DNA of 64,000 nt from Rotaria macrura (lineage: Eukaryota > Rotifera > Eurotatoria > Philodinida > Philodinidae). The DNA lies in the NCBI GenBank assembly GCA_900239685.1, contig OENT01000897.1, positions 1 through 64,000 of the forward strand, given 5' to 3'. The notes under the pieces were generated by a model. The model was not told where the DNA came from and ran no database searches. It saw only the letters and a list, made by a program, of their open reading frames with translations. The translations under genes were made by a program, and so were the position numbers. Shown one piece after another: positions 11,701 through 25,577 of this stretch (positions within the stretch are counted from its first letter, which is position 1; every line of letters begins with the position of its first letter).

Positions 11701-14045
11701 ACAATGATTCTATTGAAAATTTTCAAATTCAAATTTTCGCAACATACTCGATGCTAGATATAGAATGTTATCGATAACCTCACATGAAAAAGAATGTTAA
11801 TAACTATTGAAAAAATTCGACCATCGCTTTTTGTAATATTAGTCAATCATACCAGCTGTTATCGACTGAAAGATTGACTCAGAGATCTAGTTAGTTATGA
11901 ATCAATTGTATGAAATTTCATTCAACTTTTTCTGAAGTTCGTTGCTGTAGAAACTGTTTACTCTAAAAAAGGTGATCAAAACCTGTACGGCATCGAATTT
12001 TTCATCCATCATTACTATATGATGATTAGAAAATGATTGATCTGTTTCGTCTATTAGTTTCATACAAACATACAGACATTAATCTAATACAGTAGAAGAT
12101 AGAAGTCTCCATCTAATCGGATCTTCGTCTCTGTCATACAGGATATCTCAAACTTGCCACACACATAATTCACGAAGAATCTTGGGCTAATATATCTTAA
12201 ACATAACGAGAATAACTATGAAGTGAATAGCGTGTATTTTTCTTTCTAGCTAAATGTTTCTCATAAAACGGGTTTTCATAAATCAGCCAATCCGCTTATC
12301 CTTATGGCTATATTTCATCTCTCTGTGCTGTTCATCTTAGCAAAAACGAGAAATCTTTTTGAAGAATTGTGACCCTCTTACTTTGACCATAGAACAGTAC
12401 TAAGGACTCATAAATAACCAGGAATAGTAACCTTGAAGAAAATTAAATTATCCTTTGACCATGGAATGAGTTTCAATTGTACATATGAATTGCAAGCATT
12501 ATCAAAGTATTTGATAAAAACGTACTGCAACTATTTTAGTAGACAAACGTTTTTAGATTAAAAAGCTTGCAGTAAAAATGTTCCTAGACCATCATTATCA
12601 TCGTTCTATTTTAAGTATCGAGTTAGTCTCATGTTTCAGATCTACATGCTTGCGTGCGTAGTATATGCATATTGATTTCTAGAACATTCGTATGTATCTG
12701 AGCTAGTACTCAGTAGAGCGAAGTTTTTTGTCATCTACTGTAATATCCTCATAAGTCATTCATATGTCGAATACGCTTGCGTCGAATGATTTATTTCTAT
12801 ACTCATCAGTGTTAAGATATACAACTATCAACAGAACCAGTCTAGATGCTATGTGCAATAGAAGTCGAACGAATACATGTATACATATATAAAATTCACA
12901 CAGATTACCACTGAACTATTCAAGATTATTTGATGTCTACTGTTTTGCTACTTTGATTGAGGCATGAAAAATGCTGTATTTCTTAAACATGAATCTAGTA
13001 TCCTCTTTTCTAATTGGCTTACTCAAGCGAGCTTGTAATCGATCCCAATCTGATGGATCATGACATTCATTGACTTTCAGTATTCCATAGCCACGTTCGA
13101 CAAATTGTTGTTGTTCAGCACTATACATGAATAATTTGCCGGCCATCTATAGAATTATGGTAAAAGATAAAATGATTAAAAAACAAACAAATTCATTCGA
13201 ACTTGAAATTTTGTTATTTCATTTTCTTCTCCGGTTGATGTATCACCTTGGATAGGTGTTGCTGCATTTGTTGATGCTCGTTTAGCTTCATATTCAGCAA
13301 CTGTTTCTAATAGTGAGGCTTTATTATCTTCTTCATCGTCTTCCTTCTCTTCGTCATCATTCGTTTTATCTAATAGAAATGGAAAACAAATAAAAGAAAA
13401 TCTCATTCTTCGTTTTTTTAAATTCTTACGTTGCAATGAATTCGTTGGTGTAGCCTTTAAATCTGTGAATGAACTGGGTGTTGTAGCGCTTGTGCCACCA
13501 AATAATGGTTTGCTAAAACAAGACGACAACAACATTTTCATTGAAGATATTCTCTACAAGTGTCTGTTTTTAATACTTGGCACCAAGTGATGCAAGAGAT
13601 GAAACTAATGGTGTCGATGGAGAACCAAAACCAGTGGTCATTGTCGATGAAATTTTCGAAAGTGTACTTGTAAAATATGTCGACGAAGAATTATTATCGT
13701 CAGATTTATCTCGTGACGTTATTTGACCAAACGTGGATGTCGATAAGTTGCTAAATCCAAAACCATTTTGTTTAAATTGACCGAATAAGCGAACTGATGC
13801 CGATGAATTTCCATCACTATAAAAGATCAACAAGGAATCAACTATTGAAAACTATTGAAGAAATTAAGTTTTGGCTTTTTCAGAAAAAAAAACAACGCTG
13901 TACCCTAACGAACAAGATGAAGTATCTGATTTAATTTCTTTTTCTGTCTGATCATCAGTTGATAAAGTTGTTTGAGCTGTTAAAAGAAATTATTTAAAAT
14001 TATGTGTTTGCTGAAATTAATTTGAAACTTACCGTTGTCCGACAT
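8740..14045 (-). CDS. RANBP3: Ran-binding protein 3 homologue (RanBD1 domain), 10 exons, 400 aa
   Basis: The RanBP3 family is nuclear, binds Ran-GTP through a RanBD and acts as a cofactor of CRM1-dependent export. Exons are 14045-14033, 13976-13904, 13816-13577, 13512-13430, 13369-13203, 13146-13023, 11045-10909, 10838-10740, 10681-10527 and 8851-8740. All phases agree and the total is 1203 bp. The N-terminal third is Ser/Thr-rich with FG dipeptides (NGFGF, STFGQ, KPLFGG, TGFGS). An acidic Asp/Glu stretch follows. The RanBD spans exons 6-8: GKLFMYSAEQQQFVERGYG, then RLIMRLDKSFRVILNSP, then ATDRSVRFGAQDESQLRVF. This matches the order seen in vertebrate RanBP3 (KLFVF..WVERGRG, RLVMRTQGSLRLILN). 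The tail is Ser/Asp-rich with a basic QRKRSHSK patch. The gene is shorter than human RANBP3 (about 567 aa), mainly in the N-terminus. Introns 6 (about 2 kb) and 9 (about 1.7 kb) are unusually long for this region. Confidence 0.93.
11362..11643 (+). CDS. Hypothetical 93-aa ORF inside a RANBP3 intron, opposite strand
   Basis: This ATG-initiated ORF (MSSPETFGLQ...) runs antisense to RANBP3 and lies wholly in its roughly 2-kb sixth intron. Its composition is protein-like and not low-complexity, with several hydrophobic/aromatic stretches (VYYNYKFNNKPNLEFVFQN). No domain, signal peptide or partner exon is evident. It could be a small intronic gene, a transposon remnant or a chance ORF. Confidence 0.25.
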   Translation: MSSPETFGLQIRHEIAVNLSCRFIADVSVYLISEYDDSTQTHVYYNYKFNNKPNLEFVFQNLCKRIVTLISDSKPEQMLLLPAFAFDLLMSHG

Positions 14046-14387
14046 TTTAAAGTAAAAGTAAGAACAAAAACAAAAGTAAATTGAACTAGATAAATATTAC
14101 AACCATCACCGGGAACCGATCGATCGATTGGCAAAAGGAAAAGTGATTGTATTTGTATAATTCATATCTTCTTCTTATACTTCTTCTTCTATTTGATTCT
14201 TTTCATTGATTTCAATTTTCTAACCAATCATACAATATTTTCAAACCTCCATAGGAAATCTTCTGACATCTATGGACCATCAAACGAGGTCTATTGCTAA
14301 GTATTGTTGTAAGAAAAGAATAAGTTTATGGTGAAATTGATATATTAATCTATTGAATTATAGTAAGATAAATAATCGAACTGTATC
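14046..14387. promoter_or_regulatory. Probable bidirectional promoter between RANBP3 and CEP131
   Basis: Only 342 bp separate the start codons of the divergent RANBP3 (minus) and CEP131 (plus) genes, so any proximal promoter elements of both must lie here or in 5' leaders. A CCAAT pentamer is visible near 14224, and a short GATCGATCGAT palindrome near 14117. The promoter role is inferred from the arrangement alone. Confidence 0.5.
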
Positions 14388-17300
14388 ATGGACAGTCATC
14401 ATACTGTTGGAAATGATCCATCAAGTTTATCATTACAAGGCACATCGATTCAACCACGAACGATTTCTTCACGACCATCAAGCGCACGAAGTGATTCTCA
14501 GTCAAAACAACCAGGTATCAGTAATTCACGTCCATCAAGTACACGACGTGATTCCCAATCAAAGCAACTCGGGAATACTTCTTCACGTGCGTCTAGTGCA
14601 CGAAGTGATTCCCAATCAAAGCAACTCGGGAATACTTCTTCACGTCCGTCTAGTGCACGAAGTGATTCTCAGTCAAAACAACCAGGCCTTAGTTCCTCAC
14701 GTCCATCGAGTGCACGTAGTAATTCTAAATCAAGACAACCAGAAACACCTACAAGAGAAGGTAATCATGCATTTGAATTTTCTTGTGAATAAAAATTTAT
14801 ATTCATTCTAGGTGGTGACCAAGAACGTAGAACAAGTTCGAGTACAAGTGTAAGTTCAAGTTCAAGTAGTGCTAGAAATAGGTAAAGATTTCGTTGTTGT
14901 TCTTTAAAAAAGGAATTCTACTTGAAAAATGTAGACGACTTAGTAATAATGGTCAACCAACAATTTCGATAACATCACCACCTGCTGATAATAAAAAGGT
15001 TTGCATTCGAATAGAATTTTATGATATTTCTACTTCCATATTAATGATGAAAATTTCCTTTTTCAATTTTAAACTTTCTACTAACACAAATAGCAAAAAA
15101 AGAACATTTGTGTTTCATGGCCTTGAAAAATAATCGATTCGCCATATATTTTCATGATTACCTCGACAACATTTGAATTATTTCATGAAATTGCTATTTT
15201 TATTTTAAATCAAGGTTATTAAAGACAGATAAGTTCACAACGAAAGATTTGGCTTCGAATAATAACCGTCGATGTCTGATTTCTATCTAATGAATTTCAT
15301 TCCGACATAGCAATGTCTACAAGCTATAGATGTTAAGTATGATCATTCGAATAATCTCTGAATAATAAAAACATTTATGCATGACATACTAGAAACATGG
15401 ATATTAAATATGATAGAATATCTCAAACGAATAAGTTGCACAGAAAAAAAGTTATTATCATGGATGATGAATGATTATTCAATTTTGGTCGAAAAGAAAA
15501 ATGTCGACTGACTCAAACTTTGAAGGCACTGTAAATTACTTAGCAGCATGATGAGGAAGGATATTATAAATTTGTTTGTCCAATGCAACGTAAGGCCGTT
15601 AGAGGACAATTGTATGAAGCTGTTTTTCTTCTGCTTGTAAGAATTGATTGGCTGAGTGTTTACGTCTTCGTTTTCACCGCTTCTCATCTTAAATACTAAG
15701 TATCACAAAAAATGATTACTAGATAATATTGACTCCATCGATTCTATGCTGTGAAACAGCGATTCTCAAAATTGAATATTATTTTGTTTTCAGCTTAAAC
15801 TCAAAGTTATCATTAGGAAAGTTTCTATTGAATATGTTTAGTCTGCAGCTTTATCAACATCATCAAGTATATTTCATGTAGTCAGTCCAAGTCAGCATGA
15901 TGCGGATGCATTTTTTACTGATAAGAGTCAACAAAAATCAGTCGAACGAAAGCCGGATGATGGTGATGATGATGATAGATGGGATAATACACGCCGTTGG
16001 TTCAACGAAATTAAACCATTAACTTCCCCATTGACACCATATCAGCAAAGTCATGGTGTTGTACCTCTGGGTATGTCACATGATAGTCTTAATGGAACTT
16101 TGGCTGGCACTAATCTTCTTCAAACCAATGATAATCAACCTGAACATTCGATGCCAATTTCAGAATTGTTGCACGTCGAATCAGTAATACCAACAGTTGT
16201 GGAATCAAGTGTTGAATATGTTTCAATCCCTACACCACGATTTCATGAAGAAAATGATAGAATAACTGAAGATAACAGGTTGGAACTGTCAAAACACATA
16301 GATGATCAAAATGCAACACCAATCCTCGACAATGTACAGTCTTCAGAAGATGAACATCAACAATCACCACGAGAAACAATACCACCTGAAGTACAAATTT
16401 GAATTCATTATATATGAATTCATTCTGTTTGTTCTATAGGAATTTCAACAAAAAAACAATGATCATGATAGTCATGATAGAAAAATAAATAGTCGTCGAT
16501 TATCATCGGCTAGCAGTACATCAAGACATGAAAGAACACCTATGCAGTCCCCAGTAGTACCATCTACTTCATATGTTGATCCAGTAAAATAAAATATCAA
16601 GTGTTTTTGTTTCTGTTCTAAACGTGAATTTGTTTTCTATATTCTATTTATATAGAAAATAAGATCTATTAGTACGCGAACATCTTGCTCATCGTCGACA
16701 ACAACAACAACATCAAAAGTGACCTTAAATGATGTTTATGAAACATTACGAAAATTAGAAGAAGTCGAACGATTTCCTTTACAATCTCAAGTGGAAGATG
16801 ATTCAGGTGATTAATATGCTTAAAAACATGTTGTCTTGTCTTGACATGCTCTTCTTACTCTTGTCATATGAGAGCAAACATTCGATACAACAGAATTCAT
16901 AGGACCGTATGTCTTTATCCGTCTACAAATGAGAAAGATTATCCTATAGATCAAATAGCCACATGATATTTTTAGCTCAGAATAAGTTGATTTTATTTTG
17001 CCAGAACATCACTATGAGAAATGATTTTTTTTTTCGAATTTAACCGAGAACCTTTAACGATATAATCATGTCGACAAGTAAAAAAAAATTCAGACTATCT
17101 TAAAAGCGCTTCCGATCGTATGAATTATTGAATATAAAATGATGTATGTATAAGTATGCCGCATTCTATTGTTTCAATGATGAACTCCTCTATTTTCTAG
17201 TCTATGTCATCGATCCAAATGCAGCCATGCCATCACCATTCATCGATGAAGTTTCATCGGAAATTTCCAATCACACTGATTCTACATTGACTCCATTGGA

Positions 17301-20300
17301 TGAAAACAATCAAAATGATCGATCGCTTGATAGTGTTCGTTCAGAAAATTTAACTCCACACGAAATTGCATTACCTTCGCAAGTTGATTTTGGAATACCA
17401 CCACAATCAGATCGGCGGGAAAAATCCAAAAAATTAGTTCAATCCGTTTCTATACCTCATACGAAAACGTCATCATCAATTGATCCACAGATGAGATATG
17501 GAAACAAAGTAAAAAGAAAAACAAATGATCAAGCAATTTGTTACTTATAATCATATATTATAGATAACGATACCATCTAAATCGTTAACAATCACTCCAT
17601 ATCAAGCAAATCCTCGAGAAGATGAATTTAAAACAAATAAAACAGTTACATATGTTGGTCGAGATCGAAGAATACCATTCAGAATAGATCATGATGAAAA
17701 ACAACGGCAATCAATTCAACACGAACAACAATTAGTAACATCAATCGAGAAGTCATTGTACAGAATAGATCATGTCGCTTGATATTTACTTTAGAATGAA
17801 TCACGTGAATCAACGTTTCGGTATAGTAAAGAATTTGAACAAACGTTTGATTATCATTTACAAAAACAAAAAGATGAATATGAAGCTATTATACAACGTC
17901 ATTTGAAATTCATAGATCAGGTTTTGTAACATAACATAGTTATTACTTATCTTAGTCTATTTTATAATTCTTTCAATAGAGTACTTACGTCTCTTGACAT
18001 TGACATACATTCCCGAGTTTCTTCTGGAGTGAAAAATAGGCGTTGTAGACTATTCGTACTTGAACGAAAACCGTAACATCTAATGTATACATGAAGAAAA
18101 TCATTTCAAGTTCTACACAAGGCAACAAATGACTGAGAACTTATTCGAACTCTTTCTACTTCTAAAATACGATCGATTTTGTTGATTGAGTTCTATTAGT
18201 AAAACAATATTGATTTTCACTTCTTTCACGCATCATGAAACAGCACATGAGGAACTATTCAATCAGAATCAACGTAGTTTTCATTTTCCTCTGTACGTGT
18301 AGTGTACTGTGAAAAGAATCTAATATCAATATAAAAATGTTCTCGGGATATCCAGTATTTAAATTAATGTCGAATCATGGCTTTGATAACTCAGTTTGAT
18401 ATTTGAAATGATCTCATTTTCTATAATCTTTCCTGAAAACAACTTGTTAATGTCACGAATAAAATAATAAATTTCTCAGCCTACTTTCTTTAATGTTACG
18501 ATGAATTGCATCTCGACTTTTCAGTATCTTTCTTGTAATCCTCTTCTAGCTTATTGACGATAAGAAAAGGTTATCGCATCGCTGTGAACTTTTATTATCT
18601 CAATTAAAAACTATTGATAAAAAATACAATAATCGAATTCGATCCCTCGAAGATACTCATCAAAGTGAATTAAAAAAACTAAAAGATGTTCATGAAGCAG
18701 CTGAAAAACTACGACGTGAAAATTGGATTGAAGATAAAACAAAAAAAATCAAAGAATTAACCGTACGTGGTTTAGAACCTGAAATTCAAAAATTAATTAG
18801 TAAACATAAAAATGAATTAAATAAAATGAAAACAGTTCATGAAGCTGAACTATTAGCAGCTGATGAACGTGCTGCACAACGATATATTCGAATGACAGAA
18901 GAACTACGTGATCAATTAGAACATGAAAAAGAACTAGCCATTGCGCGTGAACGTGAATTAGCTCGAGAAAAATATGAAAAATCTTTACAAGATGAAGAAA
19001 GATCATTCAACGAACAACGAACTCGACTTTATACAGAAATTGAAGAAGAAAAAAGTCGACAAGCTGATTTCATAGCTCGACAACGTACTGATCTTGATAA
19101 GTAAAATTAATTTTTCCCTCAATTTTGCTTTAATGTTAATAATTTCTGTTACAGACTTCGACGTGATATAGACGAAAATCATCGCACAGCGGTTGATTCA
19201 ACTAAACTTGAATATGAAGCAATACGCTTAGAGCAAGAACGTCGACATGCTAATGAAATTCAAGAATTAAAAGATAGATTAGCAATAGAAAAGCAGACTT
19301 GGGAAGATAATCTCATGAAACAACAAGAGACTACATTAGCAAGTAAAGAACGTGAATTACGAGAACAAATGAAACACGAAAGAGATAAAGAAATTGAAAA
19401 AATCATTGCAAAATTCGAATCGGATACGACAGTCACTAAAGAAGAAGCAGAGCTTGCAGCAGAAGCTCGTGTGAAGTAATTTTTCTTTTTATGATAGCGT
19501 TCACATCATTTTATTTTTTGTTCTAGACGTATGCGAGATAAATATGAAGCCGAACTTCGTGAATTAGAAAATTCAGAAAAACAAACAAGAGAACGATTTA
19601 ATCAAATCAAAGCTCAAATACTTGAAGTTCAAGGTTAGTATATGTCGGATTGGTTTAGTTCTTCTTTTTTTTTGTATGCTTTATTTTCCAGGTGATCATG
19701 AGCGATTACAAGTTTTACTACAACAAAAAGAAGCAGACATGAACGATATTAGAAAGGTATAAGAAAAACTACAATGTTTACTAAGATCACTCTTCTCCAT
19801 ATCATCCATTTGTGAATCTGAAAGAGGGACTACCGAGATTTATATTCTGTGCAGGACTATGGCTTTTTATTAGATATTAATTATTGAAGATGACATTTCA
19901 CGACATCCACACATCAGTATTCACACTTTTTATTTATGAAAGAATCATGTGGGATCTATCCCAAAATATTTGAAGACTAATCGAAACGTGGAAATAAATC
20001 TCAGTAGCTAATTCGAATTTCGGCCTCCCCCTACTTACACACAAGCTGATCCAATGTGATATTAGACTCGTCCTGAAGCGAACTTCAAATATTTTTTGTT
20101 CACAATCTATTTATCTTTGAAGGTATGCTTCCATATCTTCAATAAGTATTCTTTGCATATTAACAGTTCCATTGGAATTCCTTTTTATCTTGCTTGAAAT
20201 TATTCAGATACGAAAATGATTATGCATGTATTCTTAAATTTTGAACGATCGTTTTCTATTTCACATCAGTTGACACAGACGAATCTAATTCTAAACTTTT

Positions 20301-21245
20301 AAATACTGTTGCTAGTTCCCTCAAATCGTGAGTCAATCAGTTAGGATGCACATGCACATGATCAGTTAAGTTGAAGATTAAGAAAGTTGTGAAATCTATC
20401 TTTTTTGCGTCATAGAGAATAAAATAAAGCTCAGCTGACAAGGAAATGAAATTTGCCTACAGATCTCACATTGAAAGAACATAAGATTATAGAACAATAG
20501 TAAGTAGGAAATTTCAACTTTCACATACTTGTTTAGCTCATCGTAAACCTTGCTTTTCTACATATCCCATTTCATCAACAATAGAATTGAAGTCATGATA
20601 ACATTGATCAGGCTAGTGTAAATCAATATTTCAGAGCAGACAAACAATATAATATGCTTTGTAAGAATTATTCACTAGTTGTTTTCTTTAACGAAACTAA
20701 TGTTGCAAGTATGCAAAGTCGTTATTGATATTTTTATTTTTTTCGTTAAAATGTTGATACATTATTCAATCATGATGCATAGGTCACTGATGCATTACAA
20801 CAAGAACGTGACCGTTTATCAGATATTATTCGACAAGAATTTGCCGATCGTCTTGTATCAACTGATGACGAAAATCGTCGAATTAAAGGTGAAGTTGCCG
20901 AACTTCGTGCTCGACAACAATTAGAATTAGAAAAGAAAAAAGAAGAAATCGAATTATTACAACGACAGCAAGAAAAAGAATTAGAAACTTTACATGAAAA
21001 GTACTATTGATATTTCGTTTATCGTATAGATTCATTTCGACGATGATTAATTTCATTTAATATTTAGAATTAAACAAGCAGTCACGAAAAAAGATGAACA
21101 AGTACGTGGATTGCATGTTCAATATGAAAATGCACTGAAACGAACCGAACAACTTGAAAGTTTATTAGCAAAACAACGAAAATCATCTGCCACGATGCCC
21201 TCAAGTGGGAGTAGTAGTGTGCTTAGAAAAGTACAGCCTTCATAA
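14388..21245 (+). CDS. CEP131: CEP131 (AZI1) homologue, centriolar-satellite coiled-coil protein, 15 exons, 1131 aa
   Basis: CEP131 is a centriolar satellite and ciliary transition-zone protein needed for ciliogenesis. Exons are 14388-14760, 14812-14881, 14935-14998, 15842-16390, 16440-16583, 16656-16806, 17201-17508, 17564-17734, 17795-17920, 18550-19100, 19155-19475, 19527-19633, 19692-19756, 20783-21000 and 21068-21245. Phases agree throughout and the sum is 3396 bp. The N-terminal half is disordered and Ser-rich, beginning with five 19-residue repeats. The C-terminal half is a continuous charged coiled coil containing the family signature KTKKIKELTVRGLEPEIQKL (exon 10). It is followed by blocks matching human CEP131, such as RMRDKYEAELRELE, DRLSDIIRQEFADRL and LRARQQLELEKKKEEI. 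Length is close to the human protein (1083 aa). Introns are mostly 50-80 bp, but four (before exons 4, 7, 10 and 14) are about 390-1030 bp. Confidence 0.95.
14469..14753 (+). repeat. Five tandem 57-bp coding repeats in CEP131 exon 1
   Basis: Five in-frame copies of a 19-residue unit, consensus SRPSSARSDSQSKQ plus five variable residues, lie head to tail. Copies 2 and 3 are almost identical at the DNA level (AAGCAACTCGGGAATAC occurs in both), which points to recent duplication or conversion. The unit is basic and Ser-rich, as in disordered tails that bind microtubules or are phosphorylated. Confidence 0.85.
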
Positions 21246-23672
21246 TCCATTTTCACAGTGAACTGTTTGCCAGATAAATCAGAATGTTTTGTTTTTGTTT
21301 TGTATTTTGATAAACTAATAACGGGAAAAGAAAACAACATTTGATTAATATAGAAATAAATAATTCTAACGCGTAAATATTCATTTCCCAAAAAAACAAA
21401 TATTCTCTGTATTTAATTATCGTACAACATACACTCGTATATTAATTCCAGTAAACTCTTATTTAATTCATAAAGTTTAGCAAGAAATCTGATTGAGAAA
21501 TGTGGAACTATATCAGATAATAATTTTGTTTAGTAGGAATAAATTGATACTACTAAATATTGTGCCAAAAGATTCATGTGTTATTGGACTTTTCATTTAA
21601 CTGTGTTTACAGTAAATGACACTAATTCTATTTCTCGTCATACTACGTAGATACTTGTTTAACGAGTACTGAAAAATACGACAGTGAAGATAGGATGTAT
21701 TGACGACTTATTCAATATAGAATTTCGCAGCACACTGTAAAGATTTCTGAATGTTCTAGCAATCACTTGTAGTGTTCTACTCACCTCCTAATCTGAATTC
21801 GTTATTTGAACGAATACAAATATAAAGAAATCAACACAATTGCATGAGTTCTAATGATTATTGTAATCTTAGCATCTAGTTTAGAAGACAGCGTCGGTGT
21901 TCTATAGAAAAGAAGAATTCTGTAAAATGAGTATCATGTTCTATTTCAAATCACTTGTTCAACGACATAAATCGGTACAATAACATTAAACATACGTGAA
22001 CAATAATTCATTCATCACAAAGATTTTTCTTGTATACAAAACAAAGAATAAAATTTTAATTGTTAAATAGCGTATTCTTCGTCATTGACACTCGCGGTTT
22101 TTCCCAACATCAGAAAACAAGTCAGTTTCTCTCGAAAAAAATGGTCGAAAAATTGCAGAGAAATGTTAATAACTCATGATTGGCTAACCGTTTTGAGGTA
22201 CTAAAGTGATATACATAGTTGAAATTTAGTTAATAATTCTGATGCGTTATTCAATATTCAAATTCCAAAATATTCGCATTACATTATATCTGCGGTTTTA
22301 AAAGTTTGGTAGTACAGGATCGAATATAGATTGTTAGAAAAAGCTGATATTTAACATTCGATGCAGTTTTGTTCTCTCTTTTAAAAGATGAAACTCGCAC
22401 ATCTTTGTCTAGGTCCTATAAAAAAAAATAATTGTGCCAAAACTACTGAATCTTCTCTTATTCTGAAATCGATGTGAGTTATTACAACAGTATGAAGAAT
22501 TAATTTTGAATTTTGTCAGAACGATTATTTTTCTAGAACAAGTCGTTGAATACAACGCAATATGAAAAGAGTTTAGAACTTAAGTGATTTACACATGATT
22601 CCTCCTAAATTCTATTATAATTAGTTCAAAAAAAAACAAAATTTCTTTTCGATAAATTTTCATCCCATCCTTTGAAAGACGATTGAAACACCGAACATTT
22701 GATTTTCTCTCAATAATTACTGTTCACTTCTCATTCATTTTGCTCATTTAAAATAAGTTGAATAAACATATGTCAATATGATTACAAAATAAATTGTCAT
22801 TTTCTTATAGAAGATTTTCAGCAAAACCATCAGATAGTTTAATCCTTCTTTTTCACGTAAGCCAAACATGTTGAGTACTCATTTTTTTGTGTAGCATGTC
22901 AGAATCATATCAGTTAAATCCTATGAGTGTTCTCTTCTTGGAATTCGTATTCAATTGCAGAATTCTACGAAGATTATTTAAATAAAAATAATCAAATTTT
23001 TTTTTCTAGTGCTTCCAGTATTTTAGTTCTTTACAAAAAAGAAATAACAATTCAGTTTTGAATTAATTGTTGATGCCTGTTTGAAGAAAGTCACAAGTTT
23101 CATATCATTGTTGTCTCTGACGTTCTATACTTATCTCATGATAGTAAGCAGACGTGAGTTCGTGTAGGTATTCATTGAATATATCAACATACCTTCCAGA
23201 TTTCTATTTAAAAAAACTTCAACATTAACATTGAGCTAATAATGAAAGTAAATAAAGAATTTTTCAACCGCTTTTCTTCCTCTTGCATTTACTTTCGTAT
23301 AAAGTTGTTCGTCAGCTTTTTCGCTGTCGATCTTTTCTAGCAATAATTGCTTAAAGATAAAACGAAACGATACGATGCGATAAGAACAATGCTTTCAAAT
23401 ACAAAAACAATTAACGCTGTTTACAAACATCACTATTTTATTTTTGAATAATTTTTCATGAAGATTGATTCTATACACAATACAATACAAATTATTCAAC
23501 CGTTAAAAATTGAGTAGATGGAGTTGGTATACATACATGTATCGATTTTATTTTACATTTTTGTAATGCTCAAATGAATGCGAGCGAGTCCACTAGATGA
23601 CAAGAAAGATATTTATGGTGGAATAAAACAGACACAGAAATCATCGAGAATATAATTCATCGTTGAATAATA
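21246..23672. other. Intergenic between CEP131 and BORA
   Basis: This 2.4-kb A+T-rich interval shows no coding segment with plausible splice sites and no strong repeat. It presumably contains the CEP131 3' end and the BORA promoter. Confidence 0.5.
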
Positions 23673-25577
23673 ATGAAAGATTCTGTTTCATCGCCTATTT
23701 CAATGTTACGAGATGATACAAATTATTCACAAGAACAAAAAACTCCCGATTATCGACTAATTTCAAATCCATTTGATCCACCAACATCAGTTCATCTTAA
23801 ACAAAGACTTGCTAGTTTTAGTATTTTTAATGATGTTAGTTAACTATAATTTTTACTTACGTAGAATCATTTCATTCTTCTTCTTGAATACTTTTAGCAA
23901 CAAGAAAATAAATCTATTGTTGATATTCTATCGATTGAACGCCGTGCTCAAATTTATCCACATCCACTAAGTGAACATATTGTTCAAATAGACACATCTC
24001 TCTTGTATGTTATTCTTTTGTTTTGTTTTCGTTATTCAATATTTTATTTAATAGTAATCAAGAAATGCGCGATCGTTATCAACGTGCATCCGACCATTTT
24101 TGTCATACACAACTAGATTTACCAACGCCAATAACAACAAATGATATTCCGAAAACCAAAAATCAATCATGGTCAACTACTAGTTCATCAGCGAGTTCAA
24201 ATTCTGTGCTTGATCAAACTCGAACTACCAGACATAGTACGATTGTCAATAGATTTATTCTTATCAATAGTTATACGTTTATTTTTTCTTTTAAGTGGGC
24301 TGTCAAACACGTCTTTCTCTTCCGCCAGCAGCTGATCTTGATTCGTTGATACAAAGTTTTGCTTCGAATAGTGATCCTGATGATCCACCCGTAGCTATTT
24401 CAAATTCATCATTAAATATTTCTCAAATACGAAGGAAATTATTCTCCGATGACGATGATCTACTTGATGAAACCCCGCCCATAGTACCACCACGACGTTC
24501 ATCTTCATTCGATGTAAATTTAAACATATCCAATCATATTTAAATAGAACCTTTTATTTTTAACTTTTGTATCTTTGTTTAGCTTGCACAGCGTTCATCA
24601 AGTCCAAGTCAACAACAAAATCGAGAAAATTATCAATACAGACATAATAAACCAATAACACCAGATTGTTCTCCGATACCATTGAAAAATACAACGAGTT
24701 CAACGAAAAGTTCTCACCAAGAAATTCTTGCATTCACTCCGGAATCAGGTTCTACAAAAGAACGAGAAAGATACTCAATGAAATGAATAGTTAAAATGAT
24801 AAACTAGTTTATGATTGCATGTACATAAAAATCTTTCTCATATGAGCATTGCCTACACTTGACAGTTCATTATTAGTTTTTGATGAGAGCTTTGTATTAG
24901 CGACCGTATTTCAAGAGCATCGTATCATCTCAATCAACTTGGTATCACACCATGTAGTTTAAACGGATTTCTAACGTGACCATTTGTTAAAATTACTATC
25001 CGACTTTGTAGTTACTGTGTTAAAATGCCTTTTCTCTGACTATTTACGAGTAGTGCAATTTCTTATTGCATACGTTCCATGATTGTTTGTAGTAATGCAG
25101 TTCACATAATCATAGTTTTTGTTCTCTATCTGTACGTCTTTGACCCAGCATACGTTACTCGCATTATGAAGGTTGCTATTACTCATGAGATTAGAAGTAT
25201 GCACGCGCTTCTCAGAATAAAAAATTGTTCATATAGAATAGTTTTATTATGATTCGATAAGGTTTTTATAAGAAAAAAAATAATTAGGCATGCAACCATT
25301 ATATAAACTGTATTCAATTATATTTAGAAGCTGTTGTAATGACTTCTGAATCTCGTCCAACACGTTATGTGTCACATCTTTCATCGTCCATAACGAATAT
25401 GTCTCTCGGTTCCCCGTTTATACATCCACCTCAAATGCCAAGTAAGAAAAATAAAAGTGTTTGGTCAATTTTTCTCGCTGCAATTCATAGAAAATCATTA
25501 TAACTTAATTCTTAGGTGATTATGCTCGACAAGTACTCGATAATGCACTTGCTGATCTCATGGAATGCTCAATGTGA
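23673..25577 (+). CDS. BORA: Protein aurora borealis (Bora) homologue, 7 exons, 336 aa
   Basis: Bora is phosphorylated by Cdk1, binds Aurora A and enables Plk1 activation at mitotic entry. Exons are 23673-23834, 23898-24004, 24055-24236, 24296-24513, 24583-24748, 25328-25441 and 25516-25577. Phases agree and the sum is 1011 bp. Conserved N-terminal landmarks appear in the family order: SNPFDPP, a block ending LSIERRAQIYPHPLSEHI (the WSIDQLALINPVEI region of vertebrate Bora), the helical DRYQRASDHF, CQTRLSLPPAADLDSLI (compare CQTLLSLPVDFDLEKIL) and ISQIRRKLFSDDD (compare SSLRRKLFL). The C-terminal half is Ser/Pro-rich with several SP/TP sites. It is shorter than human BORA (about 559 aa), mostly in the C-terminus. 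Intron 5 is long (579 bp). Confidence 0.92.

Noticed and set aside
14353..14811. 152-codon plus-strand ORF overlapping CEP131 exon 1
   Set aside because: It is an off-frame reading of the 57-bp repeats; the +2 frame continues into properly phased CEP131 exons.
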